From contig NZ_JACSQS010000006.1 in assembly GCF_014836545.1 (NCBI RefSeq), positions 111,018 through 175,017 of the forward strand: DNA of 64,000 nucleotides. Reading direction: 5' to 3'. The notes under the pieces are model-generated. The model saw nothing but the letters and a program-made list of their open reading frames with translations, ran no database searches and was not told the DNA's origin. Below are positions 25,301-31,971 of this stretch, piece after piece. The stretch is from Stenotrophomonas lacuserhaii. Its GTDB lineage: Bacteria > Pseudomonadota > Gammaproteobacteria > Xanthomonadales > Xanthomonadaceae. How positions within the stretch are numbered: position 1 is the first letter of the stretch; each line of letters starts with the position of its first letter. A program made the position numbers and the translations under genes.

Positions 25301-25465
25301 CGAGGCGCCGGGCTGGGTCACCGTCACGGTGGTCATCGGGAAGGCGATGTCCGGGAAACGCGCTACCGGCAACTGGTAGAAGCCCCAGAGTCCGGCCACG
25401 CACAGCACGAAGAAGATCAGCAGCGCGGGAAGCGGGCGCTTGATCGCCCAGGCGGAAAAATTCAT
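22400..25465 (-). CDS. RND multidrug efflux permease (HAE-1/AcrB-like)
   Basis: 1021 residues with the twofold RND layout. Membrane helix 1 is at IKRPLPALLIFFVLCVAGL, large periplasmic loops follow helices 1 and 7, and helix 4 carries the paired acidic residues (SVVVGILVDDAIVEIENI). It is the inner-membrane drug/proton antiporter of a tripartite pump. Its ATG overlaps the stop of the fusion-protein gene (ATGA). No outer-membrane channel is encoded here, so it probably borrows a TolC-like protein from elsewhere. I cannot match it to a named Sme pump from sequence alone. Confidence 0.9.
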   Translation of the reverse strand: MNFSAWAIKRPLPALLIFFVLCVAGLWGFYQLPVARFPDIAFPMTTVTVTQPGASPSQLEAEVTRKVEDSVATVNNVKRVMSSVSEGVSTTTIEFQLEADLATALDDTRDAVTRIRTDLPQDIQEPVISKVDIGGSLMTYALVAPHMSSDEASWFVDRDIARAMYGVPGVAQVTRVGGVERQVRVDLDPNALIAMGITAGDVSQQLARIQVERAGGKAEIEGAQQTIRTLGTVSDAQALRDYSIALPDGRAVRLSTLATVTDAAADPTEAALLDGKQVVAFSMSRTRGSSEVKVEAGVHAALDKIKADHPGIDFRLVTTAIDETHRSYDSSMTMLWEGALLALLVVWLFLRDWRATWVAALALPLSIIPTFAVMYFFGFTLNIITLLALSVVVGILVDDAIVEIENIVRHLRMGKPPLEAAREAAGEIGNAVIATSLTLAAVFVPVAFMPGIAGKFFREFGWTAATAVLFSLLVARLLTPMMAAYLLKPHGEEKPDSRLMVWYLGWVDAALRHRGRTLWLATGLFVASLGLVPFIPATFIPQSDLGRSNLNLELPPGTRLQDTVAVAERARALLTDMPELKQVYTAVGSVLDLGDPGATGVGEPRKATLVLDWGSADDRDRDQRALEREARHKLANLPGVRVSYVSSEPGNLLQLVLSGDDPQRLQEASTALERDLRGIQGLGSVSSTASLLRPEVQIVPDSARAADLGVATADIAEAARIATAGDYEQRLAKLNLPDRQVPIRVGFAEATLANPALISQLRVPGRDGPVPLAAVADIQQGSGPSQISRYQRQRNVTLTAELNGRPLGEVMAEVQALPGVKQLPPGVSFLNTGDAEVFVELFIGFMLAMAAGLVCIYMVLLLLFNHALMPVTILAAVPLCAGGAFGALLITQNMLSLPALIGLLMLIGIATKNSILLVDYAVIAEDEHGMSQHDALVDACRKRAQPIIMTTLAMGAGMMPIALGFAGDSSFRAPMAIAVIGGLITSTLLSLIVIPAAFTVVDDLGEWMSRRFRRKSSHPAT

Positions 25466-26559
25466 TGCGCAGCCGCCTTCGCATCGCTGGCCTTCGGCGT
25501 GGTGACCACGCGCACGCGGTCGCCCTCACCCAGGAAGCCCGCGCCTTCCACCACCACCTGGTCGCCGGCCTTCAGGCCTTCCAGGATGGCGGTGCGGCCC
25601 TGCACGGCCTGCCCGGTGCTGACGCGGTGGCGGCTGGCCTGCTGCTTGTCGGTGACGGTGAACACGTAATTGTGGCCGTCGCGCTGCACGATCGCCGCAG
25701 TCGGGATGGTCAGCGCCTGCCCGTCACCGGTGACGATGCGGCCTTCCACGTAGACGCCGGGCTTGAGCGGCCCGGGCGTGGGCAGGTCCGCGTACAGGGT
25801 GCCGGTGCGGGTCTGCGCGTCCACGCCGGGGGTGACCGCGCGGATGCTGCCGGTGACCACCTGGCCTGCGTAACGCAGTTCGATGGTGTTGCCTACGGCG
25901 ACGTCGGCCAGCTGGTTTTCCGGCAGTTCGGCGCGCCATTCCAGGCGACCATCGCGGATCAGGCGCAGCAGCTCGGTGCCGGCCGATACCACCTGGCCGG
26001 GCTGCACCAGCCGCTTGGAGATCAGGCCATCGGCCGGCGCGCGCAGGTCGGCGAAGTCACGCCGCAGCTTGGCTGCATCGCGCGCGGCACGGGCGGTGGC
26101 AGTCTGGGCTTCGGCATTGATGCGGTTGGCGCGCAGCTCGTCCAGGCTGCTGGCGCTGATCAACTGCTGGGCGGCCAGCTTGGCGCTGCGCTCGTAGTTC
26201 ATCCGTGCCAGTTCCTGCGAAGCCTGCGCCTGCCGCAGCGAGGCATCGGCCTGCGCCAGTTCGCTGTCCAGCGTGCGATGGTCCAGCTGCAGTAGCACTT
26301 GGCCCTTCTTCACCCACTGGCCCACGTCCACCGGCAGCGCGGTGACACGCTGGCCGCTGATTTCCACGCCCAGCTGCATTTCCTCGTAGGCAGTGACCGG
26401 CCCGGACACCAGCACCGTGCGCGCCATCGCCTGCTGCTGCGCGGGCGCCAGCGATACCGGAAGCGCGGAGCTGTCGGCTGCGGTTTCATCGGCCGCTTCG
26501 TCCTTGCCGCCGCAGCCGGCGAGCAGGAAAACCAGCAGGATCAAAAAGGGTGCACGCAT
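25462..26559 (-). CDS. RND efflux periplasmic adaptor (membrane fusion) lipoprotein
   Basis: 365 residues. The start MRAPFLILLVFLLAGCGGKD gives a lipobox (LAGC). It then has a barrel-sandwich/lipoyl segment (VDVGQWVKKGQVLLQLDHR), an alpha-hairpin (ELAQADASLRQAQASQELA), and a beta-barrel domain (LRAPADGLISKRLVQPGQV). ATG 26559 has GGAAAG 7 bases upstream. It bridges the permease to an outer-membrane channel. It is the middle gene of a tetR-MFP-RND operon. Confidence 0.9.
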   Translation of the reverse strand: MRAPFLILLVFLLAGCGGKDEAADETAADSSALPVSLAPAQQQAMARTVLVSGPVTAYEEMQLGVEISGQRVTALPVDVGQWVKKGQVLLQLDHRTLDSELAQADASLRQAQASQELARMNYERSAKLAAQQLISASSLDELRANRINAEAQTATARAARDAAKLRRDFADLRAPADGLISKRLVQPGQVVSAGTELLRLIRDGRLEWRAELPENQLADVAVGNTIELRYAGQVVTGSIRAVTPGVDAQTRTGTLYADLPTPGPLKPGVYVEGRIVTGDGQALTIPTAAIVQRDGHNYVFTVTDKQQASRHRVSTGQAVQGRTAILEGLKAGDQVVVEGAGFLGEGDRVRVVTTPKASDAKAAAQ

Positions 26560-26606
26560 GTGTGGCTTTCCGTGTGGAGGCATCAGGTTCAAAAGGAATG
26601 CGGGAG

Positions 26607-27239
26607 TCAGGGGGTGCGGCCAAGCCGCAGTTCGATGCCGTCCAGCATCAGCGCCAGGCCCTGTTCAAAACGGGTATCGAAATCGACTTCGCGCCAGACC
26701 TCGCGCGCTTCCCAGCAATGCGGGAAACGCTGCTCGGCCAGCGCCATGAACGCCTCACCCAACGCTTCCATGCTGCCGTCGCCGGGCCAGGACTGTTCTT
26801 CGATGACATAGCCCATCGTGTAGTACACGATGTCCATCGCCGTGGTGGCGGCAAAGCAGGCCGATGCACCAGCGCCAACCAGTGCGGCGATGCTGGCCTC
26901 GCCCACGCGCAGCACGTTTTCGGTGGCCAGGAAGGTCCCGGCATACACCCGTGCGCCATCACGCCGCGCCTTGAACGCGACGCGGAACTCGCGTGCGATC
27001 TGCAGCAGGGTCTGGCGCCAGGACTGGCCATCGGGAACGGCCTGCGCCACGTCGGCGATCATCGCGTCGGCCATGGCATCAATCAGCGCCTGCTTGCTCT
27101 TGAAGTGCCAGTACAGCGACGGCGCACGGATGCCCAGCGAACAGGCCACCTTGCGCAGGGTGAGCCCCTCCAGGCCGGCCTCGTCGAGTATCCGGAAGGC
27201 CGCCCCGACGATCTGTTCACGGGCAATCGGTTGGCGCAC
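26607..27239 (-). CDS. TetR-family repressor of the efflux operon
   Basis: 210 residues. The N-terminal helix-turn-helix reads IVGAAFRILDEAGLEGLTL and KVACSLGIRAPSLYWHFKSK. The C-terminal part resembles the TetR class-specific ligand domain (GARVYAGTFL, TMGYVIEEQS). It is the first gene of the operon with the adaptor (47-base gap) and permease, so it represses its own transcript. Two copies of CTAACNNNGTTAG stand just upstream of its start. Confidence 0.9.
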   Translation of the reverse strand: MRQPIAREQIVGAAFRILDEAGLEGLTLRKVACSLGIRAPSLYWHFKSKQALIDAMADAMIADVAQAVPDGQSWRQTLLQIAREFRVAFKARRDGARVYAGTFLATENVLRVGEASIAALVGAGASACFAATTAMDIVYYTMGYVIEEQSWPGDGSMEALGEAFMALAEQRFPHCWEAREVWREVDFDTRFEQGLALMLDGIELRLGRTP

Positions 27240-27250
27240 GAAGTTTCTAC

Positions 27251-27285
27251 CTAACGTTGTTAGGGGGCGAATCTAACAGTGTTAG
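27251..27285. promoter_or_regulatory. Doubled TetR operator, CTAACNNNGTTAG twice
   Basis: CTAACGTTGTTAG lies at 27251-27263 and CTAACAGTGTTAG at 27273-27285. Centre-to-centre distance is 22 bases, two helical turns, so two dimers could bind on the same face. The nearer copy is 11 bases from the repressor start codon at 27239. Confidence 0.75.
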
Positions 27286-27299
27286 GTTGGCCGCCGCAA

Positions 27300-27394
27300 G
27301 CGCCCCGGTGGGGTGACGCCCCGCCGTGGTGGGTGACGACCCGTTTCGGTGGGGTGACGACCTGCTTCGGTGGGTGACGACCGTTGGTCGTCAC
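27300..27394. repeat. Degenerate array of REP-like units
   Basis: Four half-units of the form GGTGG(G)TGACG follow each other, the last being the complete palindrome GTGACGACC-GTT-GGTCGTCAC at 27374-27394. Unit spacing is irregular and the spacers are not unique sequences, so this is not CRISPR. Confidence 0.7.
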
Positions 27395-27437
27395 GCCTTT
27401 GCCCCTGCCTGAACCATCCGCCACTTGGACACCCTCG

Positions 27438-27459
27438 GTAAGTCGCCTGTAAGTCAGCC
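27438..27459. promoter_or_regulatory. 11-bp-phased direct repeat, response-regulator site
   Basis: GTAAGTCGCCT (27438-27448) and GTAAGTCAGCC (27449-27459) are head-to-tail repeats with an 11-base period, as expected for a dimer of an OmpR/PhoB-type regulator. They lie 42 bases before the mipA start and upstream of a two-component operon, so autoregulation is likely. Confidence 0.55.
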
Positions 27460-27500
27460 CCGGCAAGACTCGGCGCACTCTCCCCCGCGAAGCCCTTCCG

Positions 27501-28301
27501 ATGCTCAAGTACGTAGTGTCCGTTCCCTTCCTGCTGCCGGCCGCGGCCCTCGCGCAGAACACCTCCAGCACCGGCGATCTGCTGGCCAAGGCGGAGAACG
27601 ACCGCTGGTCGATCGGCGTGGCCGCCGCGGCCAGGCAGAGCCCGTATGCCGGCGAAGGCACCCGCGTGCGTCCGCTGCCGCTGGTGACCTTCGAAGGCGA
27701 GCGGATCTTCTGGCGCGGCGTGAGCGGCGGCGTGCACCTGTTCAAGGGCGAATCGTTCACCCTGGATGCCGTGCTGGCCGGCCGCTTCGACGGCGTCGAC
27801 ATCAAGGATCTGGGGCGCCGCGAGCTGGCCGACAACGGGGTCGATCGGACCCTGCTTGAGGACCGCGACGACGGCCTCGATGCGGGCCTGGCGGCCAGTT
27901 GGAGCAGCCGTGCCGGCGAGTTCAAGCTGAGCGCAGTGGCCGATGTCACCGATACCAGCGGCGGCTACGAAATCGCCGCCGACTATGCGTACGCCCTCAC
28001 CTGGGGACGTACCACCCTCGTTCCGGGGGTCGGGGTGCGCTGGATGTCCGGCGACGTGGTCAAGTATTACCATGGCACGCTGGATGAAGAAGTCGCACGC
28101 GGTGTGGCACGCTACCAGCCGGGATCGGCGGTGGTACCGCAGATCAGCGTCGGCTTCTCGCGCCCGCTGGGCGACAAGTGGCGCCTGATGGGCGGGGTCG
28201 ACTACAGATTCCTGCCGAATGAAATCACCGACAGCCCGCTGAGCGAGCCCGATACGGATGGCTCGGCTGGCCTGCGGATCGGCATCACCCGCAGTTTCTG
28301 A
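27501..28301 (+). CDS. MipA/OmpV-family outer-membrane protein
   Basis: 266 residues with a signal peptide (MLKYVVSVPFLLPAAALAQ). The mature part matches MipA/OmpV: RWSIGVAAAARQSPYAGEG near the start, VRPLPLVTFEGERIFWRG, and strand-rich sequence to a C-terminal Phe (IGITRSF). MipA in E. coli scaffolds a peptidoglycan synthase/lytic enzyme complex; in other bacteria these genes are induced by antimicrobial peptides or metals. It is followed by a response regulator and kinase, a common arrangement in which the system controls mipA. Confidence 0.85.
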   Translation: MLKYVVSVPFLLPAAALAQNTSSTGDLLAKAENDRWSIGVAAAARQSPYAGEGTRVRPLPLVTFEGERIFWRGVSGGVHLFKGESFTLDAVLAGRFDGVDIKDLGRRELADNGVDRTLLEDRDDGLDAGLAASWSSRAGEFKLSAVADVTDTSGGYEIAADYAYALTWGRTTLVPGVGVRWMSGDVVKYYHGTLDEEVARGVARYQPGSAVVPQISVGFSRPLGDKWRLMGGVDYRFLPNEITDSPLSEPDTDGSAGLRIGITRSF

Positions 28302-28327
28302 CCTCCCGCCCCCCGGTATCGTCCTGC

Positions 28328-29041
28328 ATGCCACCGCCCCCGCTCGCTGCCCTGCCCAACCGCATCGCCCTGATCGAAGACCATCCCCGCCTGGCCAGCC
28401 TGGTAGAGCGCGGGCTGGGCGCGGCGGGCATTGCGGTGGATGTCTACCCGGGGGTGGAAACAGCCTGGCATGCGCTTGCGCGGCACGGTTATGCGGCGGC
28501 GGTGATCGACCGCGGCCTGCCGGATGGCGATGGCCTGGACCTCGTACGCCGGATGCGTGCGGCCGGCAACCGAATTCCCTGCCTCATGCTGACGGCCCGC
28601 GATGGCCTGCACGATCGCGTCGATGGACTCGATGCCGGGGCCGATGATTATCTTCCCAAGCCCTTCGCCATTGAGGAGCTGACCGCACGCGTGCGTGCGC
28701 TGATGCGACGTCCATCGGAACTGCGCGAGCTGGATGTGTCCCACCAAGGCCTGTACGTGAAGGCTGCGGAAGGCTGCATGCGCTGCGGCGACGAGCAGAT
28801 CAGCCTGGCCCCGGCGGAGCTGCAGATCATCCTCTCGCTGGTGCACGCCGCTGGCCAGGTGGTCCGCCGCAGCACGTTGGAAGCGGCCGCGTGGGGTGTT
28901 GGTGAAGCGGTGACCCCGAATGCGCTGGACGTGGCGCTGCACCGGCTGCGCCGCAAGCTGGCGGCCATTGAATCGGGCCTGTCGGTGGTGAACGTGCGCA
29001 ACCTGGGCTTTGCGCTGCGGATAGCCGATGCTTCCGCGTAG
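28328..29041 (+). CDS. OmpR-family response regulator
   Basis: 237 residues. The receiver domain has the acidic pair Glu17-Asp18 (LIEDHP), phospho-acceptor Asp61 (VIDRGLPDGDG), Thr89 and Lys111 (YLPKPF). The winged-helix output domain is at the C-terminus (LAPAELQIILSLVHAAGQVV, NALDVALHRLRRKL). The gene ends 14 bases inside the kinase gene. It probably binds the 11-bp direct repeats at 27438-27459. Confidence 0.9.
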   Translation: MPPPPLAALPNRIALIEDHPRLASLVERGLGAAGIAVDVYPGVETAWHALARHGYAAAVIDRGLPDGDGLDLVRRMRAAGNRIPCLMLTARDGLHDRVDGLDAGADDYLPKPFAIEELTARVRALMRRPSELRELDVSHQGLYVKAAEGCMRCGDEQISLAPAELQIILSLVHAAGQVVRRSTLEAAAWGVGEAVTPNALDVALHRLRRKLAAIESGLSVVNVRNLGFALRIADASA

Positions 29042-30386
29042 CCTCAGCGCACGCCTGATGCTGGCCACGCTGTTGGCGCTGCTGGCCGCAGCGGCCGCCG
29101 CAGTTGCGGTCACCGCCTGGGTAAGGATGAGCACGCCGGAAGACGCCGTGCGCGAGGAACTGCTGGAAGAGGTCGATGAGGTGCAGGCAGGCCTTCGGCC
29201 GGATGCCACTGGCAGCCTGCACGTGGTGCTGCCGCCACAGGCCGGCAACGTATACGACGCCATGCCCCGTGATGCGGCCTACTGGATCACCGACGCGCAA
29301 GGCCGCACGGTCGCCAGCAGCCGCCCCAGTCCCGCGCTGGACGCATTGAAGCGCGTTGCTGCCGGCGCAACGCGGATGACCGTCCCCAACCCCGGGGGAG
29401 ACATCGCGCTGCAGGTGATCCACGCCCGGATCGATCATGCCGGAACCTCCTACGTGGCAAACATCGCACGCAGCGACCGGCTGGTGATCACCCTGAAAAA
29501 CCATGCAGACAAGCTGTACCTGCGTGCCGGCGCGGCGGTGGTCATCCTCGCCCTGCTGACCTTCGCGCTGGTAATCACCCTCACCGTCAACCGCATGCTG
29601 CGGCCGCTGCGGCAGGCCTCCCGCATGGCGGCGCGGGTCGGTCCACGCAACCTGGACGCACGCCTGCGCAGCGACGGGTTGCCCTCCGAAGTGGTGCCGT
29701 TGATCGATGCGTTCAACGCCGCGTTGGAACGCCTGCAACAGGGCTTCCGCGTGCAGCAGGACTTCCTTGCCGCCGCCGCCCACGAACTGAAAACCCCCCT
29801 CGCACTGCTGCAGGCCGGGATCGAACTCAGCGGCGCCCCCAACACACCGCTGCTGCTGCGTGACACCGAACAGATGGCGCGCCAGGTGCACCAGCTGCTG
29901 CACCTGGCCGAAGTCAGCGAGGGGCATAACTACACGTTCACGCCAATCCACCTGCGCGCGGTAGTCAGCGATACCGTGGACTATCTGTCACGGCTGTCCG
30001 CGCAGCACGCGGTGCATGTGGCGGTGCTGCCGGCCAGCGTGCCCTCGACTGCCGTGGAAGCCGATGCGTCGGCGGTGTTCGTGCTGGTCAAGAACCTGCT
30101 GGAGAACGCGCTGCACCATTCCCCGGCGGGCAGCACGATCACCATCGCACTTCAGCCGGATGGCTTCAGCGTGCGCGACCAGGGATGCGGCATCGCTGAG
30201 GCGGACCGTCCACACCTGTTCAAACGCTTCTGGCGCGGCACTGCACGGGACGGCCGCGGTGCCGGACTGGGCCTGTCCATCTGCCTGGAAATCTGCCTGT
30301 CGCATGGGTGGGCGATCAGGCTTGAGCCCGTCAGTGGCTCATCCGGCGCGTGTTTCGTGGTGGAAACCAACGGCGGAGTGGAATGA
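29028..30386 (+). CDS. Sensor histidine kinase
   Basis: 452 residues. There are two membrane helices (about residues 11-30 and 168-188) around a periplasmic sensor of 130 residues, then a HAMP domain (RPLRQASRMAARV). The H-box is FLAAAAHELKTPLALLQ (His252). The N-box is VKNLLENALHHSP and the G-boxes are VRDQGCGI and GRGAGLGLSI. It phosphorylates the regulator encoded just upstream. The start codon overlaps that gene. The signal is unknown; MipA linkage suggests envelope stress. Confidence 0.9.
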   Translation: MLPRSLSARLMLATLLALLAAAAAAVAVTAWVRMSTPEDAVREELLEEVDEVQAGLRPDATGSLHVVLPPQAGNVYDAMPRDAAYWITDAQGRTVASSRPSPALDALKRVAAGATRMTVPNPGGDIALQVIHARIDHAGTSYVANIARSDRLVITLKNHADKLYLRAGAAVVILALLTFALVITLTVNRMLRPLRQASRMAARVGPRNLDARLRSDGLPSEVVPLIDAFNAALERLQQGFRVQQDFLAAAAHELKTPLALLQAGIELSGAPNTPLLLRDTEQMARQVHQLLHLAEVSEGHNYTFTPIHLRAVVSDTVDYLSRLSAQHAVHVAVLPASVPSTAVEADASAVFVLVKNLLENALHHSPAGSTITIALQPDGFSVRDQGCGIAEADRPHLFKRFWRGTARDGRGAGLGLSICLEICLSHGWAIRLEPVSGSSGACFVVETNGGVE

Positions 30387-30782
30387 TCAGCCGACCACTT
30401 CGCCATCTTCCTTGGTGAATGGCCTGGTGATCGGCGGCAGGATCTGCAACACCACGTCCGAAGGCCGGCACAATCGCGTTCCCATGTCAGTCTGCACGAA
30501 GGGGCGGTTGATCAGGATCGGATTGGCCAGCATCGCATCCAGCAAGTCGTCATCACTGAGGGTGGCGTCGTCCAGACCGAGCTCCAGGTAAGGCGTACCT
30601 TTCTGCCGGATGGCATCGCGCACGCCAAGGCCAGCAGCCGTGATCAGGTCAACCAGCCGGCTCCTGTCCGGCGGATCGGCGAGATACTCGATCACCTCAG
30701 GCTCAATGCCTGCATGACGGATCAGCGCAAGCGTATTGCGCGAGGTTCCGCAGCGGGGGTTGTGATAAATCACCGCGTTCAT
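30387..30782 (-). CDS. arsC: Arsenate reductase, glutaredoxin-dependent type
   Basis: 131 residues. It begins MNAVIYHNPRCGTSRNTL, with catalytic Cys11, and has the family block NRPFVQTDMGTRLCRPSD. It reduces arsenate to arsenite using glutathione/glutaredoxin. No ars efflux or regulator gene is next to it, so it may serve a general role. Its stop codon directly abuts the stop of the convergent kinase gene. Confidence 0.9.
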   Translation of the reverse strand: MNAVIYHNPRCGTSRNTLALIRHAGIEPEVIEYLADPPDRSRLVDLITAAGLGVRDAIRQKGTPYLELGLDDATLSDDDLLDAMLANPILINRPFVQTDMGTRLCRPSDVVLQILPPITRPFTKEDGEVVG

Positions 30783-30794
30783 GCGTTTTCCTGT

Positions 30795-31136
30795 TCAGAC
30801 GAAGACCCACGCCAGCATGCCACCGGCGGGCAGAAAACCCAGAATCACAAACACGCCCAGGCACCCCGAACCACCGCCACGTCCCTGGCCGGCATACGTA
30901 TCGGGCTCACGTCGGGGCTGGGATTGCAGCCACTTCAGGTGACAGGGCGGGCAGAAGAACCGTGTTTTCCCACGACGCCATGCTTCGATGGTGCGATTGC
31001 TGTGTCGGCTGGCGGTGTTGCAACGTCCACATTTGAACACCATGTGCGGTGGCTTGCGCTTGGGCCAGAACGATCCCATCAGCCCCAGAATGACGACTGC
31101 GGCAGCGACGCCTGCAAGGATGGTTTCCGGGCTCAC
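30795..31136 (-). CDS. Zinc-ribbon protein between two membrane helices
   Basis: 113 residues. A first helix (ILAGVAAAVVILGLMGSFW) is followed by a cytosolic zinc ribbon (FKCGRCNTASRHS then FFCPPCHLKWL, CxxC-x20-CxxC) and a glycine-rich linker. A second helix ends the protein (LGVFVILGFLPAGGMLAWVFV). It lies 12 bases upstream of arsC on the same strand. No known function. Confidence 0.7.
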   Translation of the reverse strand: MSPETILAGVAAAVVILGLMGSFWPKRKPPHMVFKCGRCNTASRHSNRTIEAWRRGKTRFFCPPCHLKWLQSQPRREPDTYAGQGRGGGSGCLGVFVILGFLPAGGMLAWVFV

Positions 31137-31360
31137 GAAGCGTCCTTTCTGTCAGCGGTTTGAACCACGGGTTTCGATGCGGGCCCTGCGATCCATCCCC
31201 CTGCACAGGGCGCGCCCGGGCTCACTATATTCAACCGAGGCGTAATTGGCAGCATCCCTGCGCTGGTGACCCCGGGCCCAGGTGTGACAAAGCGTCGCAG
31301 CAGGCAGGTAAACGGCCCTCTCACGCGCTGATCCCGCTGGCTTCCCCTAGAATCCAAGTC

Positions 31361-31834
31361 GTGCGCTCGCCCCTCTTCCACCGCTGGCTCCACGCCTGGG
31401 CATGCCTGGCCATGGCCCTGGTGATGGTGGCGCCGCTGATCAGCCGTTCGCTGGCGGAGCATCCCGCGCCAACGGCTGCCCTGGCGCCCGTGGAAGCTGC
31501 CGCGAACCCGCACATGGGCAGCGCACACGATATGCACCATGGCATGCAGCACGCCATGCATCACGACATGACGGCAGCGCAGCCGCCGTCGCACGCCGCT
31601 TCAAGCGAGTCCGTAGCGCCCGCCTCCGCCGATCCCCACGCCAAGCATGAGATGGGCGTGGAGTGCGACTACTGCCTCATGGCTGCGCGGATGATCAGCC
31701 TGCTGGTCGCGCTGCTGCTGTTGCTCACTGTCTGGCCCGCAGCCTTCGGCACGATCACGGCACGTCACCCGACCCGGCCCGCTCCTGCGCTGGGCACGCT
31801 GGGCGCCCGCGGTCCGCCGGCCATCGCCTGCTGA
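31361..31834 (+). CDS. DUF2946-family His-rich membrane protein
   Basis: 157 residues from the GTG at 31361; the frame is open further upstream, but the protein there looks random. There is one N-terminal helix (LHAWACLAMALVMVAPLIS), a His/Met-rich stretch with HDMHHGMQHAMHHDM, the conserved GVECDYC motif, and a C-terminal helix (ISLLVALLLLLTVW). DUF2946 proteins occur with TonB receptors and PepSY proteins and are linked to copper or iron handling. The next two genes have exactly that make-up. Confidence 0.75.
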   Translation: MRSPLFHRWLHAWACLAMALVMVAPLISRSLAEHPAPTAALAPVEAAANPHMGSAHDMHHGMQHAMHHDMTAAQPPSHAASSESVAPASADPHAKHEMGVECDYCLMAARMISLLVALLLLLTVWPAAFGTITARHPTRPAPALGTLGARGPPAIAC

Positions 31835-31885
31835 TTCAGTCCCCGGCCTGCGGCTGCATGCTGCACGTCGAGTAATGACTGAATC
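31833..31885. other. 9-bp inverted repeat before the TonB receptor gene
   Basis: GATTCAGTC (31833-31841) and GACTGAATC (31877-31885) can pair around a 35-base loop in the mRNA between the DUF2946 and receptor genes. There is no T-run. It could be an attenuator or an mRNA-processing signal; the evidence is weak. Confidence 0.3.
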
Positions 31886-31971
31886 CCCGACTTCCCTTCC
31901 ACCGGGCTGACGCACCGGATCTTCTGCCTGTCCCGACCGCCCCCGGTCGCGGCATTTCGATGTTGTGGACC

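Noticed and set aside
27300-27394. CRISPR-like array
   Set aside because: Units are short palindromes of unequal spacing without unique spacers, and the same units are scattered elsewhere as REP elements.
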